A stretch of 64,000 nucleotides of DNA from Psococerastis gibbosa (lineage: Eukaryota; Arthropoda; Insecta; Psocodea; Psocidae): the NCBI GenBank assembly GCA_963971405.1, contig OZ020492.1, positions 20,986,204 through 21,050,203 of the forward strand, in the 5' to 3' direction. The number at the start of each line of letters is the position of its first letter. Within the stretch, counting starts at the first letter, position 1. This document shows positions 43,695-55,600 of this stretch, one piece after another. The notes beneath the pieces are model-generated. The model was not told the DNA's origin. It made no database searches and saw only the letters and a list, made by a program, of their open reading frames with translations. Position numbers and translations under genes: made by a program.

Positions 43695-46600
43695 GTGAGT
43701 GTGCCCTGTAATAAACTATTGTTAACTGAAAGATTAATTTGAGATTGGAACTGAACACATATTATCCCAGTGTATTATCTTTATTTAATAGTTTTACCTA
43801 TGATGTGTTTGCTTTCATATTTATACGTTAGTATAAGGATTTTTTAAAAAAAAAAATTCAATATTTCCACGGATTTTTCACGTCTTGAGGTCCCAGGACA
43901 CAAAACAGTGTTTTTTACAAAATGTCTGCTGTCTGCTAATCGATTTGTGGGCTAACCACTATCTTTCTTTTTGAAATGGTAGTGGTGATGCATAATATTA
44001 ATAAGTTACACTAATACCAACCTAATCTAAGTATTGCGGCAAATGGATCATTCTAATTGTACCGGTGAGTTGCCAACGGGTTGCATTCATGACTCAGCGG
44101 GCCTACCATTGCGATTAAACCGGGGATTTCAAATGTTAACAAGAAGATTTTATAATGGAAAGGGCTATTCAAAATAGTTTTGTTTACATTTTTAACCCCA
44201 ACAGTAAGAAAATACTAATCGCCATAGTAGGTAGAATGTGAGGCCGACCTTGCTGCCTACCTGGACAATTTGAATTCTTCATTGTTATTAGTGATGGATT
44301 CTGTCTGTTGCGGTCGGACTGAACCGAGGGCTGAACAGAAAACACATTGAAAATATTAACAGTGGGTGGCAAGGGCGTAGCTAGGATGTTCTTGCGGGGG
44401 GGTTTCAGAAATTTCATTGGATATTACATAGCAGTATCTATTTTTCCTCCCAAAATCCGATTCTATCTAGTGTCAAGCCACACCATTTCGGGGGGGGGGG
44501 GGGGTTGAACCCCCTCGCCCCTGACTGCGGCCTTGGTGGGTGCGAGTGAATCGTTCCGGATTGAAGAAATCAGTGGGCCGGACGCATTCCGTCCATCACT
44601 AATTCCTTAACATCTTAAAGTAAATTTTGACGGTACCTACCTATAGTTGACGATATAAAATTTTTCTAATTCATTTCACATTAGTAAAACAATCCCTTTC
44701 GAATTTTCTTGAGTAACATAGATTCTTGGGTTTTTGACTTTAAAATAAATATTGAAGAACCAGTAGAATCCGGGATGAAGGGCCGTGGACGAAATGTAAG
44801 TGAACTTCCAACTTCGGTGGCTCCGTGGTGAAACTCGCACAGCCATCGAAGTCTACGCAGCGCCACTGAATATGTCGACCGCAGACGTTGACGAAACGTT
44901 CGGAAGTTCACTTTCATTTCGACCACGACCTATCAGCCGGGATTCTACTGGTTCTTCATTCGACCGGCCGTGAGTGCCTTTGCAGTTACAAATAAATATT
45001 GACTTTCTTTTTTCTATTACTAAAGCAACCTAGCGGAGTTAGGGCTATAAATCCCCCTCTTACACTCAACTAGGGAGACCCGGAACCGCCTGCTTTTCAT
45101 GCCCTCCGAAGCATGGCCAGAAAATGTAGTATGTGTGGGACTCGAACCAACAACCTTTCGGGTGAAAGTCGGAGTCTGGACCACTAGTCTGCATGTTCTG
45201 ACTGACTGTTTTTGTTGTGAGTGCTATGATTGTTTTTAATTTATTTTAATTTTAGCAGCCCTCCCTGTCACGACGGGCATTTCAAGATAGTTTCATAACT
45301 AATGCTTTTGAAAAGTTACGGTCGAAACAGTCCTTTTATTTTATTTTATAAGCTTACTACAGTAGCTATAGAACTGGGGGAATACGGCAGGCCAATGGAT
45401 GACTATGGGGGGTCGTCAAGGGTAGTAATAATTTTAGCGTTCATGAAATTTTAATTTATTAACTTAACACAGATACTGTCAAAATTTTCTCCCAGTTCCC
45501 AGTTTGTTCGTTGCTGTGACCCACTGATTCTCTCTGGCCCTGGAACCTGCTACTGCAATTTGGCCGGATTAGAACCAGGGACTCAATAACAGCAAAGTCG
45601 TCAAGAGAAACATGACTTTTTGGGTAAGAAAAAAATAAGTATCATTCTAGTTTAAAGAATTTTGAACTTGTGGATAGGACCTCACCCTGTTCTAGTCCTC
45701 GGCAGCGGCAACCCATTTGCTTCTGCTGTATCTCGACAGTACTGAATGTCCTTTCTGCACCAGACCTTAGTACAATCTGGCGATACAATTGTATTCAAAA
45801 CTTTTGGAACCATAGGTCAGCACCTACCAACACATTTTCAGTTATTTACAGTAGGCCTATTTTTTATTTCGGATTTGTTATAATGACCACTATGCATTTA
45901 ATCATTACTCTGTCTTTTTGAATTGAGTAAATATCTATAAAACTTTTTATTTTCCTTTACTTGTTAAAATTAACTCATATCAATTAAATAACTAATGCAA
46001 GCTCGATGTGTGGATTTAAAAATGTGTAACTCCGGTACCGAGAAAGAGGTGCAAATAATATTGTAAACTACCGAATCATTACGGTATGTGGCTATAAAAA
46101 CGACAACAATACCTACGTACAAGGCCGTAGCCAAGGGGGGGGGGGGTTCATGGGGGCTCAAACCCCCCCCCCCCCCCCGGCAATGAAATGACTTGATACT
46201 ATTGTAGATAGAATAGGATTTTGAGAGGAAAAATAAAAACCACTATATAACACCCAATGAAATTTCTAAAATCCTGGCTACGGCCTTGCCTACGTAAAAA
46301 GAAACCAGTTTGACCTTTTTGGCCATATTTAATTACTATATACTATAATATTTACCATAGTATATTTCATCAATCTAAACTCTTACTATGACAGTTTTAT
46401 TTGGCCAGTCTGTGCAATGCGGTGCTAACCACAACCAGGCCATTCTCTTGATACTTTTCCTGTGAATTTACGGTAACTTACCACCTACCGCTGCATGAAA
46501 ATTCTTAAAAACCTGCTGGACTATTTTCAACCACCTTCGTACATGTAGTCAGTGGCGGCGCTAGAAATTTTATGGCGGGGGGCCATGGGAGGGCATGACT

Positions 46601-49600
46601 TCTATCTGGGGGGCCAATGAGAAAACAAAACATATTTCAATGGGAGTAGGATTGGCATAAATTCCCAAAAATTGTTTTTTTTTGGGGGGGGGGGGGCTTT
46701 TAGACTCCAAGACTTTGATTAATATTACTCATTCACTTCTGAAGTCTGCCTAGTAAATTATACGACTTTATTATTATTTAAATTTTATTTTTTAATGTAT
46801 ATAAGATACATTAGACACTAAACTATTCAAGTTCAGTATAAAATAAAAAATTAAAAAGTAAACTTTTCGAAATTTTAAAAATTAAAAAGTAAACTTTTCG
46901 AAATTTTAAAAATTAAAACAAAATTGTTTTTAATTTCCGTATTTTGACCAATAGCTCATAAGGATTTCGAAGGAGTCACCGTATGTAAGTTCTCGAGACT
47001 TGAGAAAAAAGCCCAAACGCTCCCATCAGCAAACGAAGTACTAGGGGACGGTTGCTTGAAGCCTTCCTACCCAGTCGATCTCCAAGAAATGTTCCACTTC
47101 CACCTAAAAAGAAAATACAGACCATCTTGCCTTCGTGCCTAAGAACTGTGATCGGAGGACATGGCGCAACGTCCAGTTGGGCGATGAAACAGAAGTTATC
47201 TCTGCAGTGATTATAGAAAACCGATTTCGGAAGATCGCCCAATGCTGCTTTACATCCCGGTATACCCAAAAAAGACCGTGAAGTTCGGTGGCAGTAACAT
47301 CTTGGAGTGGGACTGTTTCCCTTACTCCGCAGTTGGCCCAATACATCGTATAGAAGATATTTTGATGAAAGAGAGTTACAGATACATATTCCAAGACGTA
47401 ATGCTGACGAGAAAATGCCAGTAGAATGGGTTTTTCAGCAGGACTATAACCTCAAGAACTCCTTCAAACTAATGAAGTAGTGACAGTGACAGCCGAGACG
47501 ACGTTTTACCGCGGTCAGCGCAGTCACCCGGCTTCAATCCCATCAAAAACTTGAGGAATGACCTGACCCAAAGAAAAAATTTTGAAGGAGGAACTACATG
47601 ATGTAGTTTCGAAAGTCTATCCTAGGTCGGGTTTCGGTCACTAGCTTGGATACTAAAATTAAAAATTATATATATATATATAATAAAACGTAGACTGACT
47701 GCCATCTTTAATCTCAAGATGAAGTGTATTTTCTTTCAATGTGCAGTGGGCCGGCAAAAGGTGGAGAATTTGATAAAATCATAGCCTCCGAATCGTAAAA
47801 TGGTCACATTGATTCACCCTAACTTCAACGAGTGGCGGACTGGGCCGGTGGGCATTTGTCCGGTGGGCCGGAACAAAAATAGTTGTTTGGGGCCGGACGT
47901 CCTGGAAAGTAAAAAATCGTAGCACATTTCAAAATAAAATTTGTGTTAATAAAATGCATTACGACAGCATTTTGACCTGAGAAAGGGGCCGAGGTATCCG
48001 ATATTAAATGCCTGGGCCGATTTCCAGTCCGAGAGTAAAATGCCAGCATGCTATTGCCGTTGTTGGCTTGCTTTCGAATTGAGAAGTTTTTGCCATAACT
48101 TGACGAAAATTTCTTGAATCATTCTTCATTTATTCAGGCTTATTATTTGTTTTTTTTTTACGTCGCGAGAAGAATGCTGAAAAAGCCTTTTTTGACATTT
48201 TTCCAACTGTAAACTAAGTATGAAAAATGTTTTTATGTTTTATGTTTATTCGTTCGAGAGTTATCGCATGGGGGCAGGGTGGGTTCGAACCCCCTCTTAA
48301 AAAAAATGTGTCTGGGTTGGATGTCGTCAAGAATATGCATGCAAAACTTAAAATCGATGGATACTTACCAACCTATGTACTATGTCTAATGTAAACCTTC
48401 TTGAATTTTTAAACTATTTTGTGTTTTGTTTTTGTTGGCTTTTATCTTGTGTAATGTGTTCCACCTTTTATTGTCTTTCCCATTGATTGTTGATTACTGT
48501 ATGTGGTCACTGGATCATGGATGTATATTTAGGATACCATAATTTTATATTTTACATTTTCCAAGTTTATCAAAATGTTATTATTTTAATAATTTTTTTT
48601 TTTTTAATTATCACGTCGGGGTCACCAATGTAGGAGGTCGATGTAGATGGGATTGAGTAGACGGCGGTAAACTTGAATTTATTGTATTGACGATCTTTTT
48701 CGACTCGAGTAAGAGTGCATTAACACACAGTGGTTACAATATCAGGTGTGTGAAAAGAACGATACAAGTTAGCAATTAATAATGGATTTCACCCAGCCTG
48801 CTTCCATGTAGACAAACCAACTCTGTGTCCCTAGCTAAAGGAGCTGATGAGACACAGAGGGTAGCTTAAAGATATAAATAATGAGATTACTCGTGACTTC
48901 GTGGTATTTCATTTTAATAAACAAAAAATAACAAAAACTTAGAGTTTTAGAAAAACTTGTTATAACAACCCGAATTAGTAAAACCCAAATAATCGTTAAG
49001 AAATTAACTTTGTCTAAGAAACCCACTTGTGTTAGTATAAAACCCTGAGCGCTTTCGGCAAGAACTGCCATCTACAGAGGGAAACCCACTAGCACAGTTA
49101 CACCTTATCTGCGATTTGAGACTTGCTCAACTCGAGGAGAAGATGCAAATGTGACTAGAGAGAGGAAACCTTGGTTTATATAGGACTAGGGGGAGGAGGG
49201 GGTGGGAGGGGGCGTGGCTGGTTACCTATTCCTAACCTACTAGCTAGATCTATTAGAGGGGATGATTGTGTGAATGTTATGTCGTTTGTTAATTTTTCCC
49301 TCTTGTGTAAAGCTCTTTTGATTTCAACATTTCCTCCCTCCCATCCCCACGGCCCGGACTGTTAAATTCCTTCAGTTAATCGCCTATAAAGACGTGAATT
49401 GTAGTGACACGGCATAAAATATTATTTTTAGCTCTCCAAAATAAAATCAATTCAGTGTCTCGTGAAACCAGTAAGTAAGGTTATTTAAAATTGTTCGAAA
49501 CTAATCTCATACATTGTCTTCGAGGAGTAATCCTTAATGAAGCTGAGAAAACAATTGCTCCATCATGATTAGTATTCGAGAAATGCCGTAGTAAGTTTTT

Positions 49601-52600
49601 TTTTTTTTTTAATTTGGTGATGCAGCTGGGACGAACAATGCCTGAGCTTATTAAAGTGTTATAAAAAAAAACATATGGAAGTGCCATACATCATTGCCCA
49701 AGGTCATGGGGTTCGCTGGGTGACATGCAAGGCTCAATCAATAATTTCAAACCATTGCAATTAGTTTAACAATATAGTTTTTTCCTTAAGAGTGTACTGC
49801 CCGCAGGAAATTGGCAGCATTAAATTTAAAACTTTTTATTGTTTATTTAATTAACTCAGCATGTTATTAAAGATTAGGCTCATTAAAGTTGTAGAAGACT
49901 ACTTCATGCATCATATAGGCCTAATAAGATATTTTTCATTTTCGAAATTGTAGTTTTTTCATAAACATGATAATATTTTGTTAGCAATAATATTTCACGT
50001 ATAATCGATTTTATAAAAAAAAAAAACTACAACTTCGAAAACTAAAAATACCTTATAATACTATGCATGAAGTAGTCTACAACATAAATGAGCCAAATCT
50101 TTAATAACTTGGTTAGTTAATTAAATAAAAAGTATTAAATTTCGGGCTGCCAATTTCCTACGGGCTGTACACTCTTAAGGAACAAAAAGGTGTGAACTGC
50201 TCGTAAAAGAGCCGATTTCAACCGAGGGTGGAACAAAAAACGCTTTTTAAATTTTCTCAATGGTATAATAGCGCTGAAAACTTGCGAATTATATAGATAA
50301 TAAATATACGAAATGGATTTTTCGGTTGACATCTTCCGGTCGCGCATGAGCTTGTTTAATGGTTTATTTTACCATCTACACTATAAATAATGGACGTAAA
50401 ATTAATGTACAATATAATATAATAAATATGAATATACAACTACCCTAAATACATCCTGCAGGCGCTCTTCTCTTTGGGAAACGTTTTGGACTTGCCTGGG
50501 AACTGCCTGCGAATTGCCTTCTAAATCGCCGTTACAAGACTTTTATCACTTCAGGGAGCCTACCCGTCAGTAGTCTAAAAGACATGTAACTAGCGCTCTC
50601 ATTGGCTAATAATGACGCGCAATTGATGACAGCAGGCTATAGGTACATTAGTACACACGTGAATTACCTTTAGACCTAGCTGTCTAAAGGGAATCATTAT
50701 TTTGCAATAGAGGGCAACATCTAACCGCTTTCAAAAGGGGTTGGTTAGGACAAATAAAAAGAACCGGTCCGAGTTTACTCGAACATGCTTTCCAATTTAT
50801 AAATAAGTAGATAGACATAATAATAAATTTCATAGTAAATAATTTCCCTATGGTTAAATTTCAGATCCCTCAAGGGGGGGGGGGGTCCACCTCAATATAT
50901 TAAAAACTCCTTAAAACTCAATTGCATATTCTGGAGCGAACCGACCAGTCCATTGCAACAGTAGTAACAATGACACATCATGGCACGTAATGTATTGGAG
51001 CGTGAATTTTCCATAATTTCTTCAAAAAATAATTTTTTGTACAGAACCAAATGTTGTTTGGGGAAAGCAACCTGTCCGGTTTCGTTACTCAATTTAACAC
51101 CTAAAACATGCCTGAAAGTAGAAATCATCGATAGAAAGGTTCCACAGAAAAATTATTTTTCATTCTAATTTAGTTATTTTTATTTTTTTACCCTCAGAAG
51201 AAAACTATCAAGGGGCAAGCGACCCCCCGCATTTTGTTAACATTAATAACGACTACAATATATGTGAATTTAAAAGAAATAGTTGCAGCCGTTTTTGAGA
51301 AATAATTTTTTTAGACGTTTTTTCGGAGTTTTTGAGAATAAAACCACTCAAATTGAGTTAGCCCAAAATAAAATAAAAACTGTCTCGAGGTATGATTTTT
51401 GTGAACCTATATGCAAAATTTAATCAAAATCGGCCGAGTAGTTTGCCCGGAAATCAATGAACAGACAGACAGACAGACATGCAGACAGAGCGACAGACAT
51501 ACAGACAGAGCGACAGACAGACATTTCGTAAAAACCACTTTTTTGGGTTACCTCAAAACTTGTAAATCTCGGAATCGAAAATTTGGACCATCACAAAGCT
51601 TTCCTTGTACTACGTATAAATTGGAAAGCAATAATTGCCTCTATTTTCCTTCTCCCAAAACACTGAACTGAACCACTTTTTTGGGGGGTTTTGGGACGTC
51701 AAAACGTCTAAATCCACTGAAATCCCGAAATTGAAAACTTCGACCGTCACGAAACGTTCCTTATACTACTTATAAATAGGAAAACCAACATCCATTTGGG
51801 CTCTGGCTGGTCAGGTGTAGGCAGATTTCATAAAAACATCGACCCCGCCTCGCGGGGTGGCAGTTTTTCTTTCCCTAATATAAATGATAACATATTGAAC
51901 TATAAAAGCACACTTGCACATATTGCGTAAAATTGACAACCCCGCTTTCGCCCTTTAAAGCACTATGTAGGCAACTTTAGACTTTAATAATAAAAAATAT
52001 ATTCTATTCCCTAAAAATATTCCAATGAGTGGGACAAGAGTTAAACGCAAGATAAGTAAAATAAATCAGGATATACAGAATAAATAAATAATAAATATAG
52101 GCTAATTAAAAACACCAAAGAATCGGGTTAATTGCTGTAGCCTATTAAAAATCTCCCTAAAAGTGCACGACCATAAAATCTTGGACTTTGTTAGTAAGAA
52201 ACCAAAAATGTAGTTAAATAATACATCATTAGATGCAAACAGTCACGGTGAGGTACAGTAGTATTGACAGTCCAACGTAACCAAGCCCCTTCTGGGTATT
52301 ATTATATAGTTATGAATTGATGATGAGGTATGATTATTTATGAACCTACTTGCCAGATTTAATCAAAATCCACTTAGTAGTTGGCCCACAAATTGGCGAA
52401 TAGACAGATCGAAATTTCGATCGACTTTTCGCAAAAACACTTTTTTGGGTTCCTGTTACCTAAAAACTTGTAAATCCACTGAAATCTAGAAATTGTAATT
52501 TCGACTATCACAAAGCTTTCCACATAATAAGAATAAATAGGAAAGCAAAAGGTTTTTGGAGTTCCTCAAAACGTGTAAGTCCACTGAAATTTCGAAATCG

Positions 52601-55600
52601 AAAATTTCGGCTGCCAAAAACTTTCATGATGCTACGTATAAATAAGGAAGCAATTATAGGACCGTGTATCGTGGAGGTCCAGCCGTATCTTTGCTATATC
52701 TGTTATACGAAATATTCATTATTCCCCAATGGAAATTTTTTTTCAATACCAGTGGGGTAATGTACCCCTGAAGAGCATGAAGTCCCTCCACACTTTATGA
52801 CGATGAATGCACATATTAAATACATCACCATTAATCACGGTGACGGAAAGAAGCCAATGTCTTCCTTCTCCCCCTTTGTCGCCCAAAAGACACTCAGCTC
52901 GGTTATAACCGGCAGTTTGGCCCCTGTGTAGCTCCAGCATGCGAGGACCATGCTAGTTGGAGGTACAGAGGAACAGGCCAAGCAACTTCTGACTATAACT
53001 AAAATTCCGAGAGTTAAGGTTGAAGCTACGCTGCATCAATTTCTGAACCTTGAATGAGGAATGATAAGCTAGCTTGTCTAATAATAAAGGAGGAAGAGCT
53101 CTTGGCGGAACTATCTTTAATGTCGTTCAAGTTAAGCGATTGACTAAAACAGATAACCGCCCATCTTTCTATCAGGTTTTTGGAATGATAAAATCCCGGA
53201 CCTCATACCGATTGGTTTCCTACGCAATACAGTCAGGCCTTACTTATCGCCAGCACCAAGATGCTTCAAATGCAGCCAATACGGGCCCACACATTTAAAC
53301 GGATACAGGCACATAAAACAGAGTGAAATTCGGCGCGCAAGACCGAGATATCTTTTTAGTTGCTTTTCAAGGGGCACCTAACCCATTTTTGCTGCAAAGT
53401 ACATATAATTATGTTATCACTTAAAAGTCGACTAAGTTGGCTCCTGGCGCACACGCTTTCCAAAACAGCAGATTATATACGGTAGCCGTCTGAACTAGGG
53501 CTATTTTTCAAAATCTGTTAATGCACTTTATCGTGGTTTTCTATAGAGCAATAGTAATTCAGGTGCAAAAATACTAATTTACCACGAATGCTTGTTTTTG
53601 TTAGAATATTTCCATTTTCCTATTATTTTGGCTGTGAAACGAGAAATTAATTAATTGTTTTAGTTGCCAAGGCTTGCTTTGTATATGAAATATTTGGAAA
53701 CACCCGCCTTAATTACACTTTGCAGTTATTCCTGATGAAATTGTTCATTGTTATCTAGAAATGTTATTTTGTTAAAATATTGCAGTAGCTGATATAATAT
53801 CGGAACAGAGTTTGCTACTGAGAGGGTTTGCTACTCCTGATGACGTTCTTAGGCTACCCGGAATCACAGATCAATACTTATGTCCACCGCAAGCTAATGT
53901 CTACGATATCGATTTCACAAGATTCAAAATACGAGATCTGGATACAGGAGTAGTCCTGTTTGAAATAGCTAAACCAACGATGACTCCCCCTGGTATGTAC
54001 ATACGTAAGTACTGTAGGCCAAATAGTACTCTTCTCGTTAATACAAAGTGGTCATTCTGAGCTTCATCTGTTCTCTGGGAGTGATCACAGTGTTATACCA
54101 TCGTAATATTCATGATATGTGGAAAGAGAAAAAATGTCTAAAATCGGTGTTATAGACCCTGGTCCGGATGTTTAATTTTTGGCGCCGAAATAATTAGACG
54201 CCATTAATATAGCCTGTTAAAAGACTGAAATAATTGTGACTATATGGCTTAAATTACCTTTCAGAGCCAGATGCCTCAGATGGAGATCAATGCTCTGATG
54301 AACCGGATCACAACGCCGGTAGATTTGTTCGCTATCAATTTACACCGCATTTTCTCAAGCTCAGAACAGTTGGTGCCACGTAAGTGATGCTTTTGCATTA
54401 ATAATTGCTTGGTATGACCTTTAGTCTAGGTATGACTCAAAAAGTTATGCCTATATCCATTCCCAAACAGTTCAGTTCCCACCTCGCATAACAGCTTTTC
54501 TATTTTCGTATGTATCGCATTATTTTCCTCATTCCTTATTTTATCCCAGCATACAGTATGTATAATTACGCGCTTAATCTAATCTATAACCGTCGTTGCT
54601 GCTGCCTGCTCCTCGTTGCGACATCTGTCGCAAGATGCACATGGTCTTCTGCCAATGGATTTTGTGAGGTGTTCTTCTTATGACTGCTAATTACTTTATT
54701 TACTTTTAGTGCTACTACTTAAAAATAGTGGCGTAGTTGAGGCCCTGTAGGCACGTTAAATAAAGCCTTTTTCACAGCAGACAGAGAACCGGAATAAGGT
54801 TTTCAGGAAGGCGCAAGGCTGTGGGGTATAGGCATGATGGCGCCTTTTATATTATTTTATAGTAAATCGTGTATTGTCACTTTCAACACTCACGGCATCT
54901 TGACGTTTCGCCATGTCCCATCCCCAAGCCACTCATGGGCTCTTGCTAAACGAAACAAAAACGCAACTAACAGTGTTCTCTAACACCCAACCTGAGCTTG
55001 ACATATACCCACGCATAGCAGGACAACCAGTAACTGCAACCGACAGCGTCAGATTCTTAGGAATGCAAGTTGACAAGGACTTTAACTGGAACAAACACGT
55101 GGCTGAGCTATTTAAAAAATTAGCTCTGTGTGTCCTCCGGAGGTTACTCTCCAGGCCTACCACTTACTTGTTTAGAGGCAAATAAACTACGGCATATTGG
55201 CCTGGGGAGGGACCTCCGTAGGGAACATGGACGCTGTACTCAGGCTCCAAAAGAGGGGAGTCCGCTACATGCTAAAACTGGGACCTCGTGACAGTTGTCG
55301 CTCTCACTTCAAATCATTAAAAATCATGACTGTACATATTTAGATGCATTTTACATATCTTAAAGCCTGAGGTGTGGGGGATGACATTTAAAAAAAAGGG
55401 GACAATTACACCTACAACACGAGGCAACGGAGAGACCTTGTAAGGCCAGCTCCACGCACAGCCAAGTGTGAGCGACTGGATCCTATAGTGCAAGGTTTCG
55501 CCTACCTTAGAAAACTCCCGATTGAACTAAGAGCGGCGAGAAATTCTTCTAACTTCCCTAAATTGCTTAGAAACCATCTCTTAGAGAAAGCTTTCTACAC

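Noticed and set aside
45480-45600. Minus-strand B-box-like GGTTCTAATCC
   Set aside because: Isolated motif without A box, tail or second copy.
48842-48870. CTGATGAG as a hammerhead ribozyme core
   Set aside because: No matching GAAA segment and stems in the expected places.
53074-53298. Open frame with [20 protein letters not shown] as a host gene or exon
   Set aside because: It lies out of register inside a longer series of LINE ORF1-like blocks ending in a zinc knuckle, and has no splice support.
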